DNA of 52,414 nucleotides from Desulfobaccales bacterium (lineage in GTDB: Bacteria > Desulfobacterota > Desulfobaccia > Desulfobaccales > 0-14-0-80-60-11). Below the pieces are notes generated by a model. The model was not told where the DNA came from, made no database searches, and saw nothing but the letters and a program-made list of their open reading frames with translations. The position numbers and the translations under genes are program-made. This document shows positions 6,998 through 15,431 of this stretch, in pieces (positions within the stretch are counted from its first letter, which is position 1; each line of letters opens with the position of its first letter). The stretch covers positions 1 through 52,414 of the forward strand of contig JBAZPO010000021.1 in assembly GCA_041648175.1 (NCBI GenBank), given 5' to 3'.

Positions 6998-7639
6998 TCA
7001 TTTAGGAGTAATTAGGGTATAGTTTTGGGAGATCGCGTACTTGACCAAATCGGCCAGATTGTTAATGTTCAGCTTTTCCATGATGTTATAACGGTGCCGA
7101 CGCACTGTATTGACGCTGATAAATAAAGCATTAGCAATTTCTTGGCTTTTCTTGCCTTCCACCAAGAGGATTAAGACCTCCTTTTCGCGACTTGTTAAAG
7201 TATCGTTTTGGTCAAACTCCAAAGTCAACCTTATCAGGTCGTCGGAAATAAGCCGGGAGAGGTATTTTTCTCCCTTTTTTAGGGCCTGGACGGCCCGGAT
7301 CAACTCACCACTGGGGTCTTCCTTCAACAGAAATCCATCGGCGCCATCAGCCAGGGCTTGACGAATAAATTCTTTTTTACGATGCATGGTCAAAACCAAG
7401 ATCTTCACCTGGGGGTAATACTTTTTGATTTCGCGGATAGCCTCCAAACCCCGAAGATTTGGCATGGAAATATCCAGGACGACAAGATTAGGGCAGGACT
7501 TCTTCAATAATTCCAGCAACTCAAGGCCATCGTTGACTTCGCCAATAATAACAGTTTCCTCAATCCGTTCGATAATTTTCCGTATCCCTTCTCGGAACAT
7601 CACGTGATCGTCAGCCAAAACGATGCTAAAAGAACCCAA
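6998..7639 (-). CDS. NarL/FixJ-type response regulator
   Basis: A 213-aa DNA-binding response regulator. The receiver domain (residues 1-120) has the acidic pair in LADDH, the phospho-acceptor D56 in VVLDIS, and a Lys in LLKED. The C-terminal LuxR-type helix-turn-helix spans about 145-205 (LTSREKEVLILLVEGKKSQEIA, shortened here to LTSREKEVL). The start is TTG 7639, needed to keep the first receiver strand, with GGGAGG 7 nt upstream at the end of the kinase gene. It follows the histidine kinase by 1 nt, so they form one two-component unit. The target genes are not evident. Confidence 0.9.
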   Translation of the reverse strand: MGSFSIVLADDHVMFREGIRKIIERIEETVIIGEVNDGLELLELLKKSCPNLVVLDISMPNLRGLEAIREIKKYYPQVKILVLTMHRKKEFIRQALADGADGFLLKEDPSGELIRAVQALKKGEKYLSRLISDDLIRLTLEFDQNDTLTSREKEVLILLVEGKKSQEIANALFISVNTVRRHRYNIMEKLNINNLADLVKYAISQNYTLITPK

Positions 7640-7640
7640 A

Positions 7641-8903
7641 TCAAGCCCTCCCGCGCAGTGGAATGGTAAAAGAGATACGAGTGCCCCGGTTTTCTGTGCT
7701 CACGAGTTCAAAAGCTCCCCCAAGAATCATCACCCGCTCTTCCATGGAGAGTAGTCCTAAGGTGTTTTTCTCAATGAAGACTTTGTTCCGGTCAAACCCC
7801 CGGCCATTGTCATCGATGACAAAGGCAACGTGCCCGTCTTCCCTGTGTGCTGCCAGCGACACATGGTTGGGGTAAGCGTGTTTTCCGATATTCGTCAAGG
7901 CCTCCTGCACGACCCGGTAGATCGCAGTCTGGACCGGCAAAGGGAACAGGCCATCAAGGTTGTCTATCTTGACCTCCCATTTAATCTTCTTTTGCAAGGC
8001 GACGAAATCTTCGATCATGGATTCCAGTGCGGCGGTCAGCCCCAGATCTTCCAGATCGCCTGGATTCAAATCTAAATAAAGACGGCGCACTTCGCCGATG
8101 GTCTCGCTGATAAACCTGAGGATCTTACTTATTTCGATTTTCAATGACACTTGCTGTGGCTGCAACTGCTCCGCCAAAGCTTCCAACTTAAGCTTCAAAG
8201 TCAACAGGGCATGCCCCAACTCATCATGCAGCTCCGCTGCCAAACGTTTGCGCTCATTTTCCTGAGCCGTAAGCAACTGCGCGGTAAGGGAACGGAGTTT
8301 TTTCTCTGACTTTCGCAAAGCCTCCTCTGCCTGTCGCCGTGCGGTGATGTCTATCCCAATGGCTCCCACCATCACTACTTGGCCATCCTGGTTCAGGATG
8401 GGGAATTGGTTATTCAGCCAGAAATTGGTCAAGCCATCCTGCTCCAGGGTTTCGATACTTTCCAACGGTTGCCATAACTCCAATACTTGCCGATCCAGCT
8501 CCCGAAACCGGCTGGCCAGTTCTGGAGGCCAGACTTCCTCCAAGGTCTTTCCCATCCAATCGGACCCCTTGCGGCCAAAAACTTTTTCCCAAGTTTCGTT
8601 GGCAAAAAGGTAGCCACCATGAGTGTCCCTCATCGAGGCTGTTCCGGGTAGATGTCGCATAAACGCGGCGAAGCGAGCCTCGCTTTCATCAAGCCTGCCT
8701 TCCGCCTGCCGACGCCCTTCGGTTTCGTGAAGAATTTGGGCATAAGACAATTGCAGCTCTTCGATCTTGGCGAGGGCTTGACGCTGCATTGCTGCGACTT
8801 GATCTTGAGCTTGGCGCAGCAGGCGGTTCGTCGAATGGGCATACCACCAGGTGACCCCCAGTAAGACCACGATTATAGCTGCAATGGTAAGAGAATCAAG
8901 CAT
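7641..8903 (-). CDS. PAS-containing NarX-like sensor histidine kinase
   Basis: A 420-aa kinase with one N-terminal membrane segment (residues 4-22), a coiled coil (about 30-75), a PAS domain (about 77-195), a HisKA_3 dimerisation domain with the phospho-acceptor H226 in AAELHDELGH, and an HATPase domain (N-box region near VVQEALTNIGKHA; DDNGRGF; GLLSMEERV). No large periplasmic sensor loop is present, so the signal is probably read in the cytoplasm by PAS. GAGG lies 7 nt before ATG 8903. It feeds the adjacent NarL-type regulator. Confidence 0.9.
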   Translation of the reverse strand: MLDSLTIAAIIVVLLGVTWWYAHSTNRLLRQAQDQVAAMQRQALAKIEELQLSYAQILHETEGRRQAEGRLDESEARFAAFMRHLPGTASMRDTHGGYLFANETWEKVFGRKGSDWMGKTLEEVWPPELASRFRELDRQVLELWQPLESIETLEQDGLTNFWLNNQFPILNQDGQVVMVGAIGIDITARRQAEEALRKSEKKLRSLTAQLLTAQENERKRLAAELHDELGHALLTLKLKLEALAEQLQPQQVSLKIEISKILRFISETIGEVRRLYLDLNPGDLEDLGLTAALESMIEDFVALQKKIKWEVKIDNLDGLFPLPVQTAIYRVVQEALTNIGKHAYPNHVSLAAHREDGHVAFVIDDNGRGFDRNKVFIEKNTLGLLSMEERVMILGGAFELVSTENRGTRISFTIPLRGRA

Positions 8904-9183
8904 GGGTTTTCCTCAGGTTTCCCGTGAGGCCGAAACAACAGGTTCTAGCTGCGAGACTCTCAAAAATCGGCGGTTCATACAGATATAACTCTGATCCGGT
9001 CGGGTCTCAAAAGAAATCGTGATAATCTTGTATGGTTGCAGTTAGCCAATTATCCCACAGACATCAGTTCCAGGGTGCTTGATTGTAGGCTTGGCGAACA
9101 TGGCCCCGTCCTTGGGGAAAAGGAATCAGTGAAAAGGCTGGATAGAAAAGACCCAGACAACTCTCATGATTGACGTATTACGT

Positions 9184-10050
9184 TTACATCCCTTCTGGTT
9201 CCAGGGATTCAGATTCTACAGATTTTTTGGTTTGTTGGCTCGATGATGAAGCTTTTTTGAGAATTTTCTTCTTTTCCGTTACAATCTGATTTTTGTTAGT
9301 TACAGGAGAATCTTTAAAGTAGCGAGCGTGAGCCCATCCTTCCGCACCCGTAGTGGGATATCTTACTTTAACCCACAAAGAACCTGATTGAGAAATTTTT
9401 TCAACTGGATCGTTGAGTTTTAATTCCTTCACTACTTGTGAAGGTATTGAGGGTATTATGTACAGTTTTATATTTTCTGCAGCAACAAAGTAATAAGAGG
9501 TCGTCTTAGGAGGGGAAGCTGTAGAACTAATTTCAGCGGTCTTTCCAGGCTCCATAAGATGCTCTGGCTTTATTTCTGATACCATTTTGGCGGGAATCCA
9601 TCCTATCGCTTTATCTTTTTCAGCTAATACTCGCCACCAATCATTCTTTTCTGAAATTTTCTGGACCTCATCCCCGTAACCAAGCAATTTACGGGAAACG
9701 ATGTCTTCACCAGGAGAATCTCGTAAGGGCAGTTCATCCGCCACAATATAATAATTTTTTGTAATTAAAGGAACGTTACTTAATAAATCTCCCTGAATCC
9801 ACCCAATTTTCTGGTCTCGCAGGGATTGGACTCTCCACCACCCAGCGTCGTTTTTATCAAGAAACCTTACTTCATTAGCATTGTAAATCTCAGCTACCAC
9901 TTGACAGTCATAACCTGGGCAGTCTCGCAAATAACTAACAGTGGGGATACTGTAATAATAATTGGCATTTTTATTATTAGTAGCACAAGAATATAGTGAT
10001 AATGAAATCAACGGTATTACTATCAATCTAACGATTTTCATATTGATCAT
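9184..10050 (-). CDS. Lipoprotein with three bacterial SH3-like repeats
   Basis: A 288-aa protein with a lipoprotein signal (SLSLYSC, lipid Cys near residue 22). Three SH3b-type units start near residues 32, 98 and 186; each has an xLRDxPG or similar opening and a WWRV/WVKV followed by GWI or GWAH. The C-terminal 40 residues are Lys/Ser-rich. SH3b repeats usually bind cell-wall peptides or act as protein-interaction modules in the periplasm. The gene is AT-rich compared with its neighbours, suggesting transfer. No clear Shine-Dalgarno is seen; ATG 10041 is an alternative start. Confidence 0.65.
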   Translation of the reverse strand: MINMKIVRLIVIPLISLSLYSCATNNKNANYYYSIPTVSYLRDCPGYDCQVVAEIYNANEVRFLDKNDAGWWRVQSLRDQKIGWIQGDLLSNVPLITKNYYIVADELPLRDSPGEDIVSRKLLGYGDEVQKISEKNDWWRVLAEKDKAIGWIPAKMVSEIKPEHLMEPGKTAEISSTASPPKTTSYYFVAAENIKLYIIPSIPSQVVKELKLNDPVEKISQSGSLWVKVRYPTTGAEGWAHARYFKDSPVTNKNQIVTEKKKILKKASSSSQQTKKSVESESLEPEGM

Positions 10051-10121
10051 TAAGTTATGTTAAATTAAAACTGATAAAGGTTAATATTGTGTCTCACTCA
10101 GAGCGACCATGATAGGTTTAT

Positions 10122-10814
10122 TTAATTGGGATTAATATTATCAACCGCTTTTAAATTGTATATCAACCATTTTCCCGATCCTTTGGAAAATGTCACTTGA
10201 TATGTTTTCGTTAAGATTCTGATTGACCCATTTTTCTGATCTTGGGTTTTGATATTCCAGATTACTTTTCCAAGGATAGTGGTTGGGGTTTCTCCTTGGA
10301 GATCTGTTAGCTTAAATTGGGAATCAAGGTAATTATATTTTTTCCAAATAGTTAACGTCGAATCCCTTTTTTGACCGACCTCCGGAAAATCAGGAGAGTA
10401 GGCTTCCATGAACAAGTGGATATCCTTTTTTAATTGGGCTTCTCGAATTTTAGTGAGCAAATTGACCAGTTCTTCTTGTTCAGAAATCGCTAGCGAATGA
10501 AATACTTTTAAAGGGAGTTGAGAGGTTTTCGAAGATTGGTCGGTTGCCACGTTTGTCCCACTATTTTGCTGGGTTGCTTGTCTTACGGGAGCTTGGTTTG
10601 TAGGTATGGGCTGATTGGTAAGAACGAAAAAGTAAGAGATGGCTAAAATGATCCCGACCGCCCAGATTACCAAGACCTGTCGCCATATTTTTTTCTTAGC
10701 TGAATCTAAGTTGTCATTTAGTCGGATTGATCCCTGAACTACCTCATGGGTCTCGGCCTCGAGGGCAGCGAGGGTATTCGTTATGGAATCCTTGGCTTTT
10801 TCTATTTGAGACAT
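10122..10814 (-). CDS. Single-pass membrane protein with C-terminal NTF2-like region
   Basis: A 230-aa protein. Residues 1-40 are helical and probably cytoplasmic, 45-65 form a membrane segment (VLVIWAVGIILAISYFFVL), 70-105 are a Gln/Ser/Thr-rich linker, and about 110-228 resemble SnoaL/DUF4440-type NTF2 folds (FMEAYSPDF, TYQVTFSKGSGKWLIYNL). I chose ATG 10814, with GGAGGG 8 nt upstream; a longer frame to 10868 lacks a ribosome site. It is AT-rich like the SH3 lipoprotein 71 nt downstream, so they probably form a pair. Function unknown. Confidence 0.6.
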   Translation of the reverse strand: MSQIEKAKDSITNTLAALEAETHEVVQGSIRLNDNLDSAKKKIWRQVLVIWAVGIILAISYFFVLTNQPIPTNQAPVRQATQQNSGTNVATDQSSKTSQLPLKVFHSLAISEQEELVNLLTKIREAQLKKDIHLFMEAYSPDFPEVGQKRDSTLTIWKKYNYLDSQFKLTDLQGETPTTILGKVIWNIKTQDQKNGSIRILTKTYQVTFSKGSGKWLIYNLKAVDNINPN

Positions 10815-11084
10815 TTTAATTCCCTCCAATACAGCCTCTTCTGACACGCCTGACCCTGGAGGGCGCACAAACGTTAATATAAATATATCATATTTAACTA
10901 AAAATATGACATAAAGAGTACCTCTAAAGACAACATACTGATTTTAGCGATAAAAGTGCAAATGTGCGGATATGCTCGGCAGAACCTAAGCAGGCATCTT
11001 TAATGTGGGTAATTTCGAATGTCAGGGGGCATTGCAATATCGAGATTTTGAATTGGTTTATAAACCCTAACCACTCACCACCGT

Positions 11085-12275
11085 CTACTCCACCTCCAAA
11101 ATCAGGCACTTGAGATACAAGCTCTCCGGCAACGAGAGCAGGGCAGGGTGGTCCTTGGCCGCACCCCGGCGCTCTACGATGCGGGCCTGGCGATGAGTGT
11201 CCGCAGCAGCTTCCCGCACGATCTCCAGAAATTCCGGCTCGCTCAGGTTATAGGAGCAGGATGAAGTAACCAGAATGCCTCCGGGTTGGAGCAACTGAAA
11301 GGCCCGGCGGTTAATCTCTTTGTAACCTTTGGCCGCCCCGGCCCGTTCCAGACGGCTCTTGGCAAAGGCCGGCGGGTCCAACGAGATGAGGTCGAAGCGT
11401 CGGCCCTCAGCCACTGCCTCCTTCAGGAAGTTAAAGACATTGGCCTTGACCAGGTCCAGATGGTTATAGCCATTCAGGCTGGCGTTTTCTTGGGCTACCG
11501 CCAGGGCCGGCCCCGAACTCTCCACCAGGGTGACCCGTTGGGCCAGTGGCGCCAGGTGCATGGCAAACGCCCCCTGATAGGCAAACGCGTCCAGGACTTC
11601 CCCATGCGAGAAGATTGCTGCGGCCCGGCGGTTTTCCCGCTGGTCTAAAAAGAGCCCGGTTTTTTGGCCGGCCCGGATATCCGCCCACAACCTGACCGCG
11701 CCCTCCCGGACCTCCACCCGATCCGACAGTTCCCCGTAAACCGTCTTTACTTCCAGAGGCAGCCCCTCTTGGTGGCGCACCTCGGCATCATGGCGCAGGG
11801 TCACCGAAGCCGGCGCCAACTGCTCCACCAAAATCTCAATTATGGTGGGTAGCCAGCGCTCCATACCCGGGTGCAGGGTCTGAATTGCCAGGTGGCCGGC
11901 ATAGGTATCTACCATCAGGCCAGGGAACCCGTCCGCCTCCCCGTAAATCAGGCGGTAGGCGTCAGTCTCAAACACGACCTGACGCCGATACGCCAAGGCT
12001 CGTTTAAGCCGGTCCTCCCAAAATACCCTATTTACGATGTTATTTCCGGCAGTTACCAATCTCAAGGCGATGCGGGACGCGGCGCTGTAAAAGGCCTGTC
12101 CCAAGAAGCGGCCACTGGCATCGGTCATGGCCACCAGTTCACCCGCGGCCAGCTTCGGGATGCTTTCCAGGTCATTGCGATAGACCCAAGGGTGCCCGGT
12201 GCGCTGCCACCTGAGCCCCTTGGGCGTCAATCGGATCTGCGGTATAGGACTCATACTTGGCGCTCCGTTTGCCAT
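11085..12275 (-). CDS. rlmI: RlmI-like SAM-dependent rRNA (cytosine-C5) methyltransferase
   Basis: A 396-aa enzyme of the RlmI/RlmK class that adds a methyl group to a cytosine of 23S rRNA. An N-terminal PUA domain (residues about 10-85; GHPWVYRNDL) is followed by an EEHEE-type linker (GLMVDTYAGHLAIQ) and a Rossmann methyltransferase domain (VLDAFAYQGAF; LVESS; catalytic-loop SLDPPAFAKS; SSCSYN with the likely catalytic Cys). Start: ATG 12275 has GAGGA about 6 nt upstream; ATG 12254, with GGAG 8 nt upstream, is equally possible. It stands alone on the minus strand. Confidence 0.88.
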   Translation of the reverse strand: MANGAPSMSPIPQIRLTPKGLRWQRTGHPWVYRNDLESIPKLAAGELVAMTDASGRFLGQAFYSAASRIALRLVTAGNNIVNRVFWEDRLKRALAYRRQVVFETDAYRLIYGEADGFPGLMVDTYAGHLAIQTLHPGMERWLPTIIEILVEQLAPASVTLRHDAEVRHQEGLPLEVKTVYGELSDRVEVREGAVRLWADIRAGQKTGLFLDQRENRRAAAIFSHGEVLDAFAYQGAFAMHLAPLAQRVTLVESSGPALAVAQENASLNGYNHLDLVKANVFNFLKEAVAEGRRFDLISLDPPAFAKSRLERAGAAKGYKEINRRAFQLLQPGGILVTSSCSYNLSEPEFLEIVREAAADTHRQARIVERRGAAKDHPALLSLPESLYLKCLILEVE

Positions 12276-12360
12276 GATGTTCCTCGGCGATGTGCTTCAA
12301 TATATTGATATGACATAAATAATATTCCAAAGGCAAAAGAGGGCAGGGGAGGGGCGGGAG

Positions 12361-12780
12361 TCATCCGGCGCTGTCCCGGCGCGTATCTAATCTCTGCCAG
12401 TGCTCCAGTTTCTGGCGTTCGGCGAATTTCCCCTGGATGAACTTTGCGGCAAAATCGGGGTGCCCAAAGTAGCCGGGGGCCAGTTTCAAAACCCGGTCTT
12501 GCATTTCTTGAAGCAGGACAGGAAATTCCGCCGCAGATATAAAGTTGCGCTCTTCTTTGCGAGTGAAAATTATTTCGTCTCCCAGCGCCGTTACAACTTG
12601 CTCTGCAAGCGCCTTTAACTCCGGCGGCAAGGTATCAGCCCTCACGGGAACGGCTATCCGGGTTGAAAGGCTCACGTACCAGCGATCGCCGGCCACCGGC
12701 CGGGAGTGGTCCCACAGCTCCAAAATCAGGCCATTCGCCAAAGCATGCTGGGAAATTAATCTTCCTGAATTCATTGCCAT
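12361..12780 (-). CDS. Conserved hypothetical cytoplasmic protein
   Basis: A 139-aa protein without signal or membrane segments. It opens with a beta-rich region (GLILELWDHSRPVAGDRWYVSL cut to LILELWDHS) and continues with charged helices ending in HWQRLDTRRDSAG. The pattern suggests a real, soluble protein; I recall similar unnamed proteins in Desulfobacterota but cannot name a family. It precedes rlmI by 85 nt on the same strand, so the two may share a transcript. An ATG at 12774 is an alternative start. Confidence 0.55.
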   Translation of the reverse strand: MAMNSGRLISQHALANGLILELWDHSRPVAGDRWYVSLSTRIAVPVRADTLPPELKALAEQVVTALGDEIIFTRKEERNFISAAEFPVLLQEMQDRVLKLAPGYFGHPDFAAKFIQGKFAERQKLEHWQRLDTRRDSAG

Positions 12781-12875
12781 ATTCAGCTAGAGTTCCTCAA
12801 TGTGTTAGAATCCTCAGGCTAATTAAGGTATAGTATAATGATCTTCTGCACAAGAGACTAAAGAAAAGGGGCAGC

Positions 12876-13451
12876 ATGCGACGCAAAACCTGGATAATTG
12901 CGGTGGCCATCGTGGTCCTGGGCGCGGCCCTGGCCGGAGGCCTCTACTGGCAATGGGCCAACTCACCCCGTTACGCCTTGCAGCAAGCGGCCCTGGCCCT
13001 GAAGACCCGCAACCTGGACAAGTTTTTCACCTATGTGGATTTAAAAGAGATTGTGACTAATTTTTCCAAGGCTTCCAGCCAAGACGTGGAGACCAAAGAC
13101 GATGCCCAGGCTGATGATTTGACCAAATATTCCCGTCGCCTGGGCGGCAAGTTCGCCCAACTTTTTCTGCCCAAATTATTAGAAACCTTCGAACCCCAAA
13201 TCCGCAAGGTCCTGGACCACTATCTCCTCAATTTGAATAACACCCAGATCCTGGCGGTGGCCGCCGCGGCGACTGTGGCCCAGATCGACAACCAGGGGGA
13301 GGGTGAGGCGCAGGTGACCTTGACTGACCCCAAATCCCAGGAGACCTTTCGGTTTCAAATGCGCCGTCAACCTGACCACGGCGTCTGGCAAATCGTCTCA
13401 GTGAATTACAACGACCTCAAGAAATTCTACAAACGGGAACTATGTCGATAA
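12876..13451 (+). CDS. DUF2939-like membrane-anchored protein
   Basis: A 191-aa protein with a signal anchor (residues 5-27) followed by a periplasmic domain that begins NSPRYALQQAALALKTRNLDKF (core SPRYALQQAA), as in DUF2939 proteins, where a repeated helix is linked to a C-terminal beta sheet (FRFQMRRQPDHGVWQIVSV). AGGGG lies about 6 nt before ATG 12876. Function of the family is unknown. It is divergent from the hypothetical gene at 12361-12780. Confidence 0.65.
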   Translation: MRRKTWIIAVAIVVLGAALAGGLYWQWANSPRYALQQAALALKTRNLDKFFTYVDLKEIVTNFSKASSQDVETKDDAQADDLTKYSRRLGGKFAQLFLPKLLETFEPQIRKVLDHYLLNLNNTQILAVAAAATVAQIDNQGEGEAQVTLTDPKSQETFRFQMRRQPDHGVWQIVSVNYNDLKKFYKRELCR

Positions 13452-13530
13452 TTTTTCAAACCCCTCGGAGGAGTCATTCCAATCAGCCCTAAATATAACG
13501 TCTGATAATATATATTATGTAAACTAAGAT

Positions 13531-14001
13531 ATGCTGACCCAAGAAAAGTGCCCTCAGTGCGGTTACGGGACCCAGAAGCACCGTAATCCGGTACCTACGG
13601 TCGATATCATTATCGAATATCGCGACCAGGGCTTGATTTTGATCGAACGGGCTAATCCGCCGCACGGTTGGGCGTTGCCCGGGGGGTTCGTGGATTACGG
13701 CGAATCTTTAGAAATCGCCGCCCTACGAGAGGCCCGGGAGGAAACCGGACTTACCGTAACTCTCCTGGGACAGTTCCATACCTATTCGGACCCCGAGCGC
13801 GATCCCCGGCGCCATACCATCACCACCGTGTACGTAGCTCACGGCGACGGCACTCCCCAGGCTGCGGACGACGCCCGTCACCTGGCCATCTTTACTCCGG
13901 AACAACTGCCTGAGGTGCTGGCTTTTGACCATAAGCGCATCCTGGCGGATTACCTTAAAGTTCGTCCGCAATGGCTAGCTAAAATTAAGAAGACTTATTA
14001 G
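13531..14001 (+). CDS. Nudix hydrolase
   Basis: A 156-aa Nudix enzyme. The Nudix box spans residues 51-73 (GGFVDYGES ... REAREETGL), with all the Mg-binding glutamates present. An N-terminal CPQCG pair may bind zinc, as in NudC-like or ADP-ribose pyrophosphatase-like members. ADP-ribose, NADH or an oxidised nucleotide are possible substrates. It is followed by waaA with 2 nt between them, so the two are co-transcribed. Confidence 0.88.
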   Translation: MLTQEKCPQCGYGTQKHRNPVPTVDIIIEYRDQGLILIERANPPHGWALPGGFVDYGESLEIAALREAREETGLTVTLLGQFHTYSDPERDPRRHTITTVYVAHGDGTPQAADDARHLAIFTPEQLPEVLAFDHKRILADYLKVRPQWLAKIKKTY

Positions 14002-14003
14002 AT

Positions 14004-15314
14004 TTGGCTGATAACAGACTAATATTCTTTTATAAAATGGTCAGTACCATTGGTGGTCTGGTAGGCTGGCCATACTTCTACTGGCACCTGAAATCCCGGG
14101 GCCAGGGTGAAAGTTTTCTGCCTCGTCTGGGCCTTAAGTTGCCAACGGGGCCTTTGCCCCCCGGTTCGCCTCGCTTGTGGCTCCATGGCGTCTCCGTGGG
14201 CGAAATCCAGGCCGCAATCCCCCTGTTTCGTGAGCTCAAGACCCTCCTGCCCCAGGCCTCCTTCATCATCAGCACCGGCACCGAAACCGGCCAAATGCTG
14301 GCCCGCAAGCACTTTACTCCCTTGGGCGCCCTGGTCTGCTACTTCCCCTTGGACATCCCCTGGGCGGTGCAGCGCTACCTGAACTACCTCCGCCCCCAGA
14401 TATTCATTGGCCTGGAATCGGAGATCTGGCCGAATTTCCTGTATATGGCGCACAAACGTGGCATTCGTCTGGCCCTGGTCAATGGCCGGCTCTCCGATAA
14501 ATCCTTAAGAAGATTTGTTAAATATAGACGGTATCTTAATAATATTATTAATCTATTTGATCTAGTTGCCGCGGGCTCGCTCCAGGATTATCAGCGGTTC
14601 CAGCGCCTGGGAATTTCACCAAACAAACTCCATCTCACCGGCAATCTGAAATACGACCGCTTGCTGCAGGGCCGCGATGATGCCCGCCTTGAGGAGTTCC
14701 GTGGTATCTTAAACAGTCCCGGGACCTATGGTCCGGTATGGCTGGCAGCCTCCACCCACCCCGGCGAAGAGGAAGTGATCCTTGACGCCTATGAGAAACT
14801 GCTGGCCCCCTCCCCTGCTTTAAACCTCATTTTGGCGCCTCGCCATCCGCAACGCGCCCCCGATTTAGCCCGGCTCCTTGCCGGCCGCGGCCTTAAAAGT
14901 CAGCTCTGGTCCCGCCTCAAGTCCGGCGAGGATTCACGCCGTCACCCCGTGGTTATCATCGATACTATCGGCGACCTCTTCACCCTATACGGTTTAGCCG
15001 ACGTCACCTTTATCGGCGGCAGCCTCGTGCCCCACGGCGGCCAAAACATCCTGGAACCCGCGGCCTGGGGTCGCGCCCCCATCTACGGCCCTCATCTGGA
15101 AAACTTTCTCTGGGCCAAAGCGATCCTGGAAGAAGTGGGAGCCGGTATCATGGTCACAGATGCTGACTCCCTGGCCCAGGCCGTGGAGCGTTTCTTAGCC
15201 CAAACCGAGCTCAACTTAGAGTTGGGCCGGCTCGCCCAGGCGGCCTTGATCCCCCACCAGGGCGCATCCCGCCGCCAGGCCGAATTAATCGCCTCCCTGG
15301 TTCACCCGCAGTAA
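14004..15314 (+). CDS. waaA: 3-deoxy-D-manno-octulosonic acid (Kdo) transferase
   Basis: A 436-aa glycosyltransferase that adds Kdo from CMP-Kdo to the lipid A precursor on the inner membrane. It has the N-terminal membrane-associated segment, the HGVSVGE motif with the catalytic Glu near E67 and the C-terminal FIGGSLVPHGGQNILEP segment (core GGSLVPHGGQN) of the WaaA family. Length is normal. The start is TTG 14004, 2 nt after the Nudix stop; the next ATG (14037) would trim the membrane anchor. Its presence indicates a lipopolysaccharide-bearing outer membrane. Confidence 0.92.
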   Translation: MADNRLIFFYKMVSTIGGLVGWPYFYWHLKSRGQGESFLPRLGLKLPTGPLPPGSPRLWLHGVSVGEIQAAIPLFRELKTLLPQASFIISTGTETGQMLARKHFTPLGALVCYFPLDIPWAVQRYLNYLRPQIFIGLESEIWPNFLYMAHKRGIRLALVNGRLSDKSLRRFVKYRRYLNNIINLFDLVAAGSLQDYQRFQRLGISPNKLHLTGNLKYDRLLQGRDDARLEEFRGILNSPGTYGPVWLAASTHPGEEEVILDAYEKLLAPSPALNLILAPRHPQRAPDLARLLAGRGLKSQLWSRLKSGEDSRRHPVVIIDTIGDLFTLYGLADVTFIGGSLVPHGGQNILEPAAWGRAPIYGPHLENFLWAKAILEEVGAGIMVTDADSLAQAVERFLAQTELNLELGRLAQAALIPHQGASRRQAELIASLVHPQ

Positions 15315-15387
15315 CCAACCCCACACTCTGGATAGCCTAATAGACGCAGAATTACAGAGAAAAATTAAGAATTATATAAGCATTTAG

Positions 15388-15415
15388 TTTACAATATCAT
15401 ATGCTGCCATATTAT
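15388..15415 (+). promoter_or_regulatory. Candidate promoter of the MerB-family selenoprotein gene
   Basis: TTTACA (15388-15393), a 16-bp spacer and TATTAT (15410-15415) fit a sigma70-type promoter. Transcription would start near 15422, just before GGAGG and the ATG at 15432. No mer-type operator dyad is visible. Confidence 0.45.
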
Positions 15416-15431
15416 ATTTGGAGGAAATGTA

